Shown here in pieces: positions 9,776 to 20,226 of a stretch of DNA of 42,044 nucleotides; position 1 is the first letter of the stretch; each line of letters starts with the position of its first letter. Below the pieces are notes generated by a model that made no database searches, was not told the DNA's origin, and saw nothing but the letters and a program-made list of their open reading frames with translations. The DNA is from Russula earlei (taxonomy: Eukaryota > Basidiomycota > Agaricomycetes > Russulales > Russulaceae). The DNA lies in assembly GCA_025769875.1 (NCBI GenBank), contig JAGFNK010000450.1, positions 1 to 42,044 on the forward strand, written 5' to 3'. The position numbers and the translations under genes are program-made.

Positions 9776-12700
9776 ATGCCGACCTCTAAACGTGCAGGAA
9801 AAAGGAGGGCAGAAAATGTTCGCTCAACTGCCGTCGCCGGATTAATCGTCTCGCTCTCCGTCCTCAAGGAGACCGCAGATGCGATTCCTCCTCCAGCAGG
9901 ACCTATCATAAAAGGTACCCTGGGTGGACTACTTCAAGTCGTCGACATCGTCCAGGTAATCTATCCCACTCCCACAGCCGAGAAATGATCTGATATCGTC
10001 ATACCCCAGACCACGGCCAACAACATCGACGACATCGACGAGCTGATCGGCCGCGTGAACACCCTGGAACAATCCGTCTTCAGGTCGCTCAAAAGCAAAC
10101 AAGATATCCCGGAATCTGTCGTCGACTTCGTCACAAGGTTTTCCGAGTGATCATTCTTCTGCCTCGCTCTCAAATCGTGGCGAGCTGATCCTGATCCCGA
10201 TTCAGGTCTCTCGAAGCCATCACGGGTGACCTGCAAACGATCGCCTCGCGTGGAAGGTTGACCCGAATCCTCCGTAGTAGAGAAGATGCGGCATCCATTC
10301 AGGGCAAGATAAAAGCGATCACAGGCCTCATCGAAGACTTTCTTGCAAGTTTCCTCCTCCTTGGTCATACAGCTTGATCAGTTCTGATATCTATCTTCGC
10401 GAGTCTAGGCTGAAGGGGTCGTGAACCTCCAAATCCAAGGCATTGTACGTTATTCTCCAAAATCCCAGATGTGTGTCGTTCGCCTCCATCTGGATTGCTC
10501 AGGAAATTCGTCGCGAGGTTCAGGATGGGAATCAGGAAACTCAGCGCGTCGTTCGGGAGGAGGTGGTACGTTTATCTCATCGTGACCGATCGGATATCTT
10601 CGACTGATAGGTCACCCAGCAAGCACTCCATGATGACCGAGGTGAGAAAAGTGTGGCAGCACACTGAAAATTATTCAACCTTGGTTCTAGTTCACGATGA
10701 TCTATCCAACTTTCCTCGAGCTCACAAGGCACGCTTTAATTGTCTTGATGAAAGAAAGAGGCATGCATGTTTCAAACACACACGCGAGGATCTGTTGGCC
10801 ACCGTGTATCAATGGATCAATGACTCGACCCAGGCTATACAAAAACATCGCCCCGTCACTCCTCGAATTGATCCTATTCACGTCAACCCAAACAGGCGCC
10901 GCATCTTCTGGTTGTCTGGTGTGGCCGGTACCGGCAAGTCCACCATCGCACAGAGCGTTGCCGATTATTGTGACAGGAACGGTTGGCTTGCCGCGAGTTT
11001 CTTCTTCTCAAGTAACGATAGCGAGCGAAACAATCCAAAGCTTGTATTCAGCTCAATTGCTCACCAACTCGGCACAACGTTCCACAAACCACTCGCGCGT
11101 TTTATGCAAGAGGCGTTCAAAGCTAATACGGACATCTGGTATTCTGATCCATCAAACCAATTGCTCAAGCTCATCATCGAACCGATCGAGAAGTCCATCA
11201 ATACGGGGCAAGCATTTCCATCACCGTCGGTCATCGTGTTAGATGCCCTCGATGAGTGCAAAGATGATGACGCGACCTCATTCATCGTATCGGTGCTTTC
11301 GGCCCACATTGAACGCCTTCCGTTCTCCATTTTCCTCACAAGTCGACCCGAGCCTAAACTGCACGTGCCATCCCTCCCTCCTCATCTTCAGTCACATACA
11401 CATGCGCTCTTCCATCACGAGATTCCAAAACTGTCTGTAGACCATGACATCGAAATCTTCTTGAAGCATGAGCTTACTCATGTTGGGTCTCGCAACGAGG
11501 GCCTCCAGGAGCAGGATTGGTTCACTAATGACGACGTCTGCACACTTGTCCGACTGTCAGATGGACTGTTTATCTTTGCTGCCACCGCAGTTCGATTTAT
11601 CGAAGATCCTGATGTCTACAACCCATGGGGACAGCTCCATGAACTGGTCTCTGCCACACAAATCTCTGGGCAGCCAAATCCGTATCCCTATCAGCACCTA
11701 GACCGGCTGTACCTCGCGGTCTTATCTAACGCATTTCCACCGTCGTCCCGTACAGACACGATGAACCGCTTGCGAAGGGTTCTTGGTTGCCTTGTCGTAC
11801 TCTGTGACCCTCTCTCTGCACGCACCATATCAGCTTTGCTCGGCAACAATACCAGCAAAGATGTTCCTATAACAAGCATTCTACAGCGCTTGCGTTCAAT
11901 GATCATTATTCCTTCGGACCCCGGGGCAGTCCAAGTGATGCATGCGTCCTTCCCAGATTTTATCGTTGATCCAAAACGCTGTACAGAGCCTAAATTTCTG
12001 ATCGATACTTCGCTGCATCACGGCCTTCTCGCGATTGATTGTCTGGAGCAACTAAACAGGCTTCACCGGGAGATGTGCCAGATCGGAGACTATTCAAAGT
12101 TGAACAACGAAATTGAAGATATCTCAACAAGAATTGAAGAAAACATTCCGCTCGCGATGCAATACGCCTGCCGTCATTGGGCCGACCATTTGGCAAATTC
12201 GCTGCCATCGGACGAGCTGTTTAATGTCTTGAAAACATTCTGTTTCGATCACAGTCTGTACTGGGTTGAGGCTCTGAGTCTGATGGACTCGCTAGATGTG
12301 GCCATTCCGGCACTGCAACTTGCTCGACAAAGATTATCAGTGAGTTGACTTGATTTTGGTGCGGATCGTTCATCACATGATTATAGATGTTGGCCGACGT
12401 CAGGGTTCCAATTGGCATCGTTGACATGCTGTATGATCTTGAACGGTTTACGCTTGAGTTCTTTGATCCCATCAGCATTGCAGCCCTGCATGTCTACCAC
12501 TCTGCCCTTCCATTCGCCCCACTGTTCTCCAAGATCCGTGCACACTTCCGCGGAGACTTGGAGGAATCTGTTACGGTCTTGAATGGGATTGAAGAATCAT
12601 GGAATGCGGAGCTGAGAGCGATGGAGGGTCACAAAGATGAAGTCACAGCCGTCGCGTTTTCGCCAGACGGCACCCGGATTGTCTCTGGGTCAGTGGATCG

Positions 12701-14489
12701 CACAGTCCGGATATGGGACACGAGTACCGGCGCCACCGTCAAGACCCTCGAGGGCCACAAACATTGGGTCACAGCCGTCGCGTTTTCGCCAGACGGCACC
12801 CGGATTGTCTCTGGGTCTTGGGATCGCACAATCCGGATCTGGGACATGAGTACTGGCGCCACGGTCAAGACCCTCGAGGGCCACAAGAATCGGCTCACAG
12901 CCGTCGCGTTTTCGCCAGACGGCACCCGGATTGTCTTTGGGTCAGGCGATCGCACAGTCCGGATCTGGGACACGAGTACTGGCGCCACCGTCAAGACCCT
13001 CGAGGGCCACAAATATTCGGTCGAAGCCGTCGCGTTTTCGCCAGACGGCACCCGGATTGTCTCTGGGTCTTTGGATCGCACAGTCCGGATCTGGGACACG
13101 AGTACTGGCGCCACCGTCAAGACCCTCGAAGGCCACAAAGATTTGGTCAGAGCCGTCGCGTTTTCGCCAGACGGCACCCGGATTGTCTCTGGGTCAGAGG
13201 ATCACACAGTCCGGATCTGGGACACGAGTACTGGCGCCACCGTCAAGACCCTCGAGGGCCACAAAGATCCGGTCTTCGCCGTCGCGTTTTCGCCAGACGG
13301 CACCCGGATTGTCTCTGGGTCTTTGGATCACACAGTCCGGATCTGGGACACGAGTACTGGCGCCACCGTCAAGACCCTCGAGGGCCACAAAGATTTGGTC
13401 AGAGCCGTCGCGTTTTCGCCAGACGGCACCCGGATTGTCTCTGGGTCAGAGGATCACACAGTCCGGATCTGGGACACGAGTACTGGCGCCACCGTCAAGA
13501 CCCTCGAGGGCCACAAAGATTTGGTCACACCCGTCGCGTTTTCGCCAGACGGCACCCGGATTGTCTCTGGGTCAGAGGATGACCCAGTCCGGATCTGGGA
13601 CACGAGTACTGGCGCCACCGTCAAGACCCTCGAGGGCCACAAAAATTGGGTCACAGCCGTCGCGTTTTCGCCAGACGGCACCCGGATTGTCTCTGGGTCA
13701 GTGAATTGCACAGTCCGGATCTGGGACACGAGTACTGGCGCCACCGTCAAGACCCTCGAAGGCCACAAAAAATCGGTCACAGCCGTCGCGTTTTCGCCAG
13801 ACGGCACCCGGATTGTCTCTGGGTCTTCGGATCACACAGTCCGGATCTGGGACACGAGTACTGGCGCCACCGTCAAGACCCTCGAGAGCCACAAGGAACG
13901 GGTCTTCGCCGTCGCATTTTCGCCAGACGGCACCCGGATTGTCTCTGGGTCAGAGGATGACACAGTCCGGATCTGGGACACGAGTACTGGGGCCACGGTC
14001 AAGACCCTCGAGGGCCACAACAATCTGGTCACAGCCGTCGCGTTTTCGCCAGACGGTACCCGGATTGTCTCTGGGTCTTGGGATCACACAGTCCGGATCT
14101 GGGACACGAGTACTGGGGCCACCGTCAAGACCCTCGAGGGCCACAAACATTGGGTCACAGCCGTCGCGTTTTCGCCAGACGGCACCCGGATTGTCTCTGG
14201 GTCTTTGGATAGCACATTCCGGATCTGGGACACGAGTACTGGTGCCGCCATCCAGACCCTCGAGAGCGATTGGACATCAGTCCGTGCCATTGCGATACAT
14301 GGTTTGTATTGCAGTATTGATGGGTGGGTATTTAAATCTCATGGCACTCATACCACGAGACTCTGTTGGGTCCCGGTGTCTTGCAGGCCAGAACATCAAG
14401 ATTCATACAAGTCTAGTCTAGTACTATGTTTACGAGGTCGCACCGTTATCCTGCACTTCCCCCCTAGTCAGTTATCGCAGCTGTCTTAA
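9776..14489 (+). CDS. NLR-type STAND protein: MLKL/HeLo-like domain, NACHT, 13 WD40 repeats
   Basis: The exons join in frame: 9776-9955, 10010-10146, 10206-10344, 10409-10444, 10503-10565, 10611-10641, 10691-12339, 12387-14489, giving 1445 residues. The fourth exon needs a GC-AG intron (donor GCAAGT at 10345), which is conserved in copy B. Residues 1 to about 165 resemble the helical MLKL/HeLo-like N-terminus of basidiomycete NLRs (SVLKETADAIPPP, GTLGGLLQVVDIVQ). NACHT follows, with Walker A GVAGTGKST (272-280), Walker B VIVLDALDEC (376-385) and FLTSRPEP (410-417). WD40 repeats fill residues 826-1371, and the tail ends in a conserved [12 protein letters not shown] segment. In the family, ligand binding to the repeats drives nucleotide-dependent oligomerisation, and a HeLo-like domain can permeabilise membranes and kill the cell. 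The role here, heterokaryon incompatibility or immunity, is inferred. A Zn2Cys6 factor gene lies 0.5 kb upstream on the same strand. Confidence 0.88.
12627..14264 (+). repeat. WD40-coding tandem array, 13 x 126 bp
   Basis: Thirteen 126-bp (42-codon) units fit the interval exactly. Most of each unit is nearly invariant ([32 protein letters not shown]). Amino-acid change is concentrated at the residues after GH (KDEVT, KHWVT, KNRLT, KYSVE, KDLVR, KDPVF, KKSVT, KERVF, NNLVT) and around GSxDx (VDR, WDR, GDR, LDR, EDH, LDH, EDD, VNC, SDH, WDH, LDS). Units 5 (from 13137) and 7 (from 13389) are identical over 126 bases. Because the period is divisible by three, other frames on both strands also stay open; those are not genes. 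Confidence 0.95.
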
Positions 14490-15172
14490 GTGGCTAAGAT
14501 GACAATTAGAGTTGGCTTCTGGCGCTGTGCCCTTATTTAATACATCTTACGTGCCAGTTCTACTTACAACGCATATAATTACATTTCCTGTGAAAGAGAG
14601 GACAATCGTTGCAAGTGTAATTGTCTGCCCTCCAGATTAGGCTTACCAATGTAACTGTGTAAGTCGGCACTGTAGCGTGCGGTGCTGCCAAGAGGAAAGG
14701 TTTGTTCGCCCGAGGGGAACGAGTAGACTCGGTACAGACGTGAGGAGGGAAGACACAGGCGAGAAAAAGGCCTGCATCGATCAGGGCTGCGAGCGACTAG
14801 GCGGGGTAGCCAATCGGGCGAGGCTGGAGAATGCGGAACGAGAGCACGGGCGAGATCGAAATGACAAATGAAGAGTGGGACTGTTGCAATGCGCGAACGA
14901 CGTGGGCAATTGTGAGAAATAGGCGTCCATGAGAACTCATTCCTATCACAATGAATAGATCGTCATTATATCTAGCTGCCGTACCAACAAACAAGCCCTT
15001 TGTCACACAGTTCAGAGTCCTTGTCATTGGGCACCGCTAACTGGGGTAAGGTGGTGTGGTCAGCCCACAGTGGCTGCATCCACAATAGCTGAGGAGGAGG
15101 ACGAGGAGGAAGTGTTGGATAACACTGCAGGTGGGGCAACAGCCCAGGGGCCAAGGAGCACCTCGCCCATCT
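14490..15172. other. NLR 3' flank, no gene recognised
   Basis: The stretch is shared with copy B (32330-33046). It holds the NLR trailer and CpG-rich sequence with only short frames. Its last part, about 15130-15212, encodes on the minus strand the end of the pogo-type transposase reading frame. Confidence 0.5.
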
Positions 15173-16275
15173 TCACCACCACTTCCCCTTGCCCTTGCAT
15201 GACTTCAGTGGCAGGTCATCCTTCTTGTAGGATGACAGCTGGCCAATAAATACTCTATTGTGGGCTTGATATTCAAGATGATGCTCATGTTCTGCATTTT
15301 GGGCTTGTTTCTCCTTGGCAGCCTTTTCCTTTTGTAGCTGCTCCCCATCCTCTTGATCAATTTTTGATTGGAGGTCCCTAGATGTGACAAAGCGTGCTTT
15401 GATCTTCTTAGATCCACACTCTTTTGATTTCCAACTATTTTTGAGTTGTTCCTTGACCATATCAAGCTCTTTGCAAATTGAGGTGCAATGGGCATTGGCT
15501 GAGAGATTATCACTAAGGGCCTGACCCAGAGCTTCCTGAGTGGCAAGGAGCTGCTGCCAGACAGAGCACAGCTCTGATAAGTGTTCATCTGGTGAGAGCG
15601 CAAGATCCTCTTCAAGTGAGATGATCTGTGGATATCTTGATGCAATAAGATTGCATTGTGCCATTTTGGAGCATGTCCTGTTGGCTGCTTTGGATTCCAA
15701 ATCTGCCAGGGCATGTATAAATCCTGACAATGGAATGGCTGAAGTATCAGTTTGATTGGAGTCCAGATGAGCTTGATCTTCATTGGGATCAGGATCAGAA
15801 CCCAGATCAAGACTGGGATCAGGGCTGGGAGATCTGGAATTGGCATCAGATGGTGGCAGAACCCAGTCATTGTCAGACAGATCAATGGGATCTAATGATG
15901 GGACATATGTTGGAAATGTATCAGGGAGATGTATGATCATCGATGAGGCTTGGCTTGGTGCAAAATCCTCAGGGCCAAAGACAGAATGGTTAACTGGATA
16001 GAGGCCAGCCTTCTTGGAGGCACTCTTGATTAACTTTTCAGTGAAAACCTCCCATGTAGTGTGAATATACATTGGGATCACTGAATACTGATTGATCTGG
16101 ATGCCCTTCATCACACTTGCACTGCAGATCTCCTGCCATTTCCAATCAACTGATGCAAAGATCTGGACATCAAGGGGCTGAGTCTTATATGTTGTCTTTG
16201 AGGGAAAGCACAGTGTGCGGATCTTGATGTTTTGATCATCAAGAAACTTGTAGATGATGTGCTTAGTACAGTGAC

Positions 16276-16478
16276 CCAAAAAACCGTTCAAATGTTTTGT
16301 ACATTTTCATTGTATTGACCATATCTAGAGAACCACTGCAGCTAATAATATGTAACTAGGTTTGTTTTCAAGCTCTACATCATAGCTTTGTAATGGTATA
16401 CTTTATACAGCATAAGCATAATTATTTAGGAATATATAAGGTATGTTTGCTGGTGTACCCATTTGAACAGTTTTTTGG
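16276..16478. repeat. Left terminal repeat of the Tc1 element with two inverted motifs
   Basis: The outer motif CCAAAAAACCGTTCAAATG (16276-16294) recurs near the inner edge in reverse orientation as CATTTGAACAGTTTTTTGG (16460-16478). The right terminus has the same pair at 17863-17881 and 17678-17697. They are candidate transposase binding sites. Confidence 0.75.
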
Positions 16479-16629
16479 CCTTGGTAAGTGAATTCATTAT
16501 TTCTCAGATTAAGATTCATATTCTTTCCCCAGAGGGCTAAAATTGAACATGGAGGTCATGTGACCTATAATAAACTCAAACCATGTGCAAATAAGCCAAA
16601 ACAGCTGCTTCTTCTTCACCAACAACATC

Positions 16630-17646
16630 ATGAAGTCTCTTCTTCCTCATGAAGTCAACTACATCATCTCCCTTCTCCAGGCCAACCATTCAGTTCGTAA
16701 CATTGCCAAGGCAGCACACAGAAGCATTGGTTCAATCACCAACATTTGCCAGAAATACCTTCCTGACCTTCCAAAGTCCTCTGGAGGTTGTCCTTCCAAG
16801 CTCTCTAACCTTGACATCCGCTTTGCCACACGCCTTCTTAGCTCTGGAGAAGCAGATACTGCTCCTCAGGTTGCTAGAAGGTTGGAGGTCATCAAAGAGT
16901 CCACTATCTCCAATCAGACCATTCGAAACTACCTTAACAAGGCAGGCTTGAAGGCAGTTACAAAGAAGAAGAGGCCTTACCTTAAACCAAGTCACTATAG
17001 GGCCAGAAAGGACTTTGCAGAAAAGTACCTATACTGGACTGTGGAGGACTGGAAGAGGGTAATTTGGTCAGATGAGACCAAAATCAATCGTATGGGCTCA
17101 GATGGCAAGAAATGGGCTTGGAAAAAAAGAGGAGAGCACCTTTCTGAACGCCTTGTTCAGCCAACAGTCAAACATGGAGGAGGTTCCTTGATGTTGTGGG
17201 GCTGCATGTCTTGGGAAGGAGTTGGGCATGCAGCAAAGATTGATGGAAAGATGGATGCTGAACTTTATTGCAGCATTTTGGAGGATGAACTACTTGCATC
17301 TATCAAGTATTTCAAGAAGAAATGCAAAGATACCCTCTTTCAACAGGACAATGCCTCTATCCACAAGAGCAGGCTTGCCACATCTTGGTTCCAAGACCAC
17401 AGAATTCAGGTCATGGACTGGCCAGCTCAATCCCCAGACCTCAATCCTATTGAGCATCTTTGGGCTCATCTCAAAAAGAAGCTTGCAGCTTATCCAACAC
17501 CCCCTAAGAGAATCAATGAACTTTGGGAGCGCACACAGCTGGAATGGGAGGCCATTGATCAAACTGTTGTGCAGAATTTGATAGAAAGTATGCCTAGGAG
17601 GGTGGAAGAGGTGTTCAAAGCAAATGGAGGATACACAAACTACTAA
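16630..17646 (+). CDS. Tc1/mariner transposase (DD34E), intact
   Basis: It cuts and rejoins DNA at TA sites. The N-terminal helix-turn-helix begins at MKSLLPHEVNYI; an upstream in-frame ATG at 16585 would add 15 residues, but homologous proteins usually begin close to this helix, so 16630 is preferred. The catalytic triad is visible: Asp in IWSDETKI, Asp in FQQDNASIH, and Glu in SPDLNPIEHLW, with 34 residues between the last two. A GGGSLMLWGCMS motif sits between the first two. The frame is open for 338 residues without an intron and ends at TAA before the right terminal repeat. With matched termini and a TA duplication the element could be active or recently so. Confidence 0.93.
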   Translation: MKSLLPHEVNYIISLLQANHSVRNIAKAAHRSIGSITNICQKYLPDLPKSSGGCPSKLSNLDIRFATRLLSSGEADTAPQVARRLEVIKESTISNQTIRNYLNKAGLKAVTKKKRPYLKPSHYRARKDFAEKYLYWTVEDWKRVIWSDETKINRMGSDGKKWAWKKRGEHLSERLVQPTVKHGGGSLMLWGCMSWEGVGHAAKIDGKMDAELYCSILEDELLASIKYFKKKCKDTLFQQDNASIHKSRLATSWFQDHRIQVMDWPAQSPDLNPIEHLWAHLKKKLAAYPTPPKRINELWERTQLEWEAIDQTVVQNLIESMPRRVEEVFKANGGYTNY

Positions 17647-18891
17647 TTTTTGGCATATACCCTATTTAGATACCAAGGCAAAAAAACTGTTCAAATGGAT
17701 ACACTGGAAGAAATACCTTATATCTTCTTACATAATTATGTTCATAGTATATATAGTATTTCATTACAAAGCTATGATGTAGAGCTTTAAAACAAGCCCA
17801 CTAACATGTTATCAGCTGCAGTGGTTCTCTAGATATGGTTAATACAATGAAAATGTACAAAACATTTGAACGGTTTTTTGGGTCACTGTATCTATGTGTT
17901 CATGTGTGCTATGTCCATCCACAGCAAGGACAATGGGCTTTGTGCAATCCACAACATATGCTGCTGCAAATGGGATAAAGACCTCCTGGAGCCACTGTTG
18001 ATAGTTTTCTGCATTGGTCCATCCACTGTCTGAGAAATAGAGGCTTGAGTAGTTATCTAATCAGCAATCACAAGAGGCAGATCCAGTGCAGAGTGCGCAC
18101 CTTCCCCATTCCTCATCGTGTAGATTGCACAGATCCAAGGTAGATCCTGATTGAAGACAGAACAATGGTGGAACAACTGCCCCAGCAGCTGAGACACATT
18201 CTAGGATGGTTACCAGCACAAGATTATCACTCTTCATGATAAATTTGGTGTGCTGCAAATTCGGAAAGCAGTACTTCCTTCCAGTACTCTTCCAGCCCCC
18301 ACCCATCTGGATACCCTTCTCATCCATGTTCCAGATGTGTTCAGGAGGAATCCCATCAAACTCTTCATGGAGGTCGTCTAGCTGATCAAAGTAATGGTTT
18401 ATGACTGCTGGATTGAAGTTCTTTGTGCATTTGGGGTCAAGCTTTGATGGCTTTGCCAGAGATAGATCTGGATGTCTTGCCAAGAACTTCCTGAGCCATG
18501 TTATCCCAACCTTCTTGCCTGAGATGATGGTTGTGTGTGCCTGAATGTCTGCTTTGGATAATGGAGTCCCCATTGCACCATGCTGAGCCACCCATTTTGC
18601 AAGCACTTTCTCCTGTTCTGGAGCAAGCAACTGTCTTTTGCCAGAAGCAACACTCTGGCTTTGATGACGACCTTTGGCCCAATCTGTAAGAGTTGACAAT
18701 GTGATCTACAGCACTTATTTGATAGGACAGAATGGGTAGATCTTATATTCACTCACTCCTGATGCCCTGGTGGCAGATCAGAATGAAACATATGTACCAG
18801 CACTGAGATTGTCTATAATCTCTTGGATTTGGCCCTCTTGCCTTGATTCCTTGTCTTGTTGGTATGCAGACCTCTTTCTCTGAGCAGGCAT

Positions 18892-19776
18892 ATTGCAATC
18901 AACAAAGTGAGATACAACGTGACATGATACACTAAATTCTCTGTGCACTAAGCCTCTGGAGTGCTAGAGCCATCATGCATGATAAGATTAATTGCTAATT
19001 ACCCTTTTTGGCCTAATTGACCATTGATGGTGTGCAACTTGCGACCCTCAACTAAGAGCTCCAACTCAGACTAAGAGCTCTGACACAGCATCAGCTGGCA
19101 AGTGTGACAAACAGCCAGTTTTCAATTTCACTACACAACACAGTTTTCATCAAAAACATTTATTGGAAATGTAGATAGAAGGTATTATATACAGTATTCA
19201 AAGTATTGTAGTTGTTGAGTAAGAGATACATAAGAAATTGAGGGTGTCTGAATGAGGGCCCTGTCTGAATGAGGGCACAGGGATAGTAGTAGAAGGATTT
19301 GAGCATCTCAGGCAACAAGGTATGATACCCTATCTGACTCCCTTTACAATCACTTTGGATTTCTTTCACCTTACCAGTACCTATGTTTTCTTTCATCTTA
19401 CAAGTTCTCTTTCATGCCTTTGATTGCCTTTGTTTTCCTTTACCTTACACTACTCCTGCCCACCTCTGATCACTATACTCTGCCACCTCAATGAAGTCTC
19501 ACTCTACACATCCCATCCATGTCTCATCCCATGTCTCCCTCTTTTGCCTCCCCACTTCTCTTCAGAATCTCAACAATGTCTTTTGGTATAAATACCTAGC
19601 ATTAACAATGCAATCTGTGTGTGTTGTGTCCTCTCCTAATCTGACTGCCTGTGTCTCAAAAGCCTCCACTTGGCTTCTCTACTCACCCTTATCTCTCTTT
19701 CTTGCTTAGAGAGTCTGAGCTGCTGCTCAACCCTTTTCTCGAAAAAGCCTTACTGCCACCCAACTATTTGCTGAAT
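18892..19776. other. CpG-poor stretch, no gene recognised
   Basis: This is the flank upstream of the pogo-type gene and further AT-rich, pyrimidine-rich sequence. Only short frames are present and none resembles a known family. I could not place a transposon end here. Confidence 0.45.
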
Positions 19777-20211
19777 TGCTCAGCTGTGCCATGAGCCTGG
19801 CGGCTGTGAGTACAAGTGCCAATGGGATGACAAACAGAGCATGATATGCATTGGCAAAGACTCCATGCATACAAGTCACTGGATGTAGTGGGCCATCCCA
19901 GGAGCCGACATGTAGAGCTCGCATTCAGCACAGGTGAGATGATGTATGGAAGGATGAGGGAAGCAACCCCATCATCCAGATCTTACATGATGAGTAACAC
20001 ACAGGACAGTGTGGTTGGCATGTGGCACTTGAGCATGAGAAGAACATGATGCTGCAGCACCATGGATCCTAGCCCCTTGTGGATCACCATGCTGACTATT
20101 ATGAGCATTGTGCATGCTGTGAGGAGCACGACAAAAGCGAGCATCTGATAACCAAGCAGGGCCATTGGTGGGGACAGCGCTGAGTTGGACAGGAAGGCAG
20201 CAGTTGGATCT
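19777..20211 (-). pseudogene. CpG-decayed relic of the membrane protein gene
   Basis: This aligns with copy A from about 4890 to 5410 and with copy C around 38930-39450. Differences are mostly CG replaced by TG or CA: CCACGAGCC becomes CCATGAGCC, GCGTTGGCG becomes GCATTGGCA, and AGCGACCCCATCGTCC becomes AGCAACCCCATCATCC. The minus strand still shows the hydrophobic stretch MALLGYQMLAFVVLLTACTM. It keeps the TTGGACAGGAAGGCAG segment found in copy C but not in copy A, and lacks about 70 bases present in C. It is the remains of another unit copy. Confidence 0.85.
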
Positions 20212-20226
20212 GGATGGACATCATCC

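Larger units (their letters stand above)
1..15212. repeat. Large duplicated unit, copy A
   Basis: Base 1 matches base 34060, and the match continues without a break through the zinc-finger, F-box, membrane and transcription factor genes to the window end (42044). The transcription factor and NLR part also matches copy B up to 15212 (33046 in copy B). Identity with copy C is nearly complete from about 2410 to 4680 and falls in patches elsewhere because of single-base indels. The true left end lies outside the window. The right end is abrupt: at 15212 the sequence changes into CpG-poor transposon DNA. Confidence 0.93.
16269..17888 (+). mobile_element. Complete Tc1/mariner element, 1620 bp
   Basis: Both ends start CAGTGACCC (16269 inward; 17888 inward on the other strand) and are flanked by TA at 16267-16268 and 17889-17890, the Tc1/mariner target. 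The terminal inverted repeats are long, about 215-220 bp (16269 to about 16486; about 17673 to 17888), with a few mismatches. It encodes one intact transposase. It is inserted in the pogo-type gene on the opposite strand. Confidence 0.95.
15173..18891 (-). pseudogene. Pogo-type DDE transposase, split by a Tc1 element and two TGA stops
   Basis: Start ATG at 18891-18889. Exon 1 reads through a psq-type helix-turn-helix; a 51-base intron (18756-18706) joins RASG to ITLSTLTDWAKGR. A CENP-B-type DNA-binding region follows (EQEKVLAKWV, GKKVGITWLRKFLARHP). The catalytic region has the first Asp in NMDEKG, the second in LAVDGHSTH, and a third in TQPLDV, 41 residues after the second. The C-terminal tail is long, acidic and then lysine-rich. 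Two in-frame TGA codons (18780-18778 and 18063-18061) interrupt it; both could come from CGA by a C-to-T change. The Tc1 element at 16269-17888 splits the gene inside the HEHIDTKH stretch, and removing it with one TA restores the frame exactly. CpG is strongly depleted throughout. I found no convincing terminal inverted repeats. The element is inactive. Confidence 0.82.

Noticed and set aside
12627..14264. Resemblance of the regular array to a CRISPR or satellite
   Set aside because: The period is 126 bp, units encode canonical WD40 repeats in frame with NACHT, and the genome is eukaryotic.
12629..14290. Long open frames on the minus strand and in the second and third plus frames across the WD40 array
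   Set aside because: They arise because the 126-bp period is divisible by three and units are nearly identical; they have no start context or recognisable domain.
14677..14871. Small plus-strand frame after the NLR as a gene
   Set aside because: Copy B carries it with a frameshift and there is no motif; it is probably NLR trailer.
15730..16001. Plus-strand frames opposite the pogo-type C-terminus
   Set aside because: They mirror the acidic, repetitive coding sequence on the minus strand and lack independent support.
18900..19150. Terminal inverted repeat for the pogo-type element
   Set aside because: I compared this flank with 14880-15170 by eye and found no convincing matching inverted ends.
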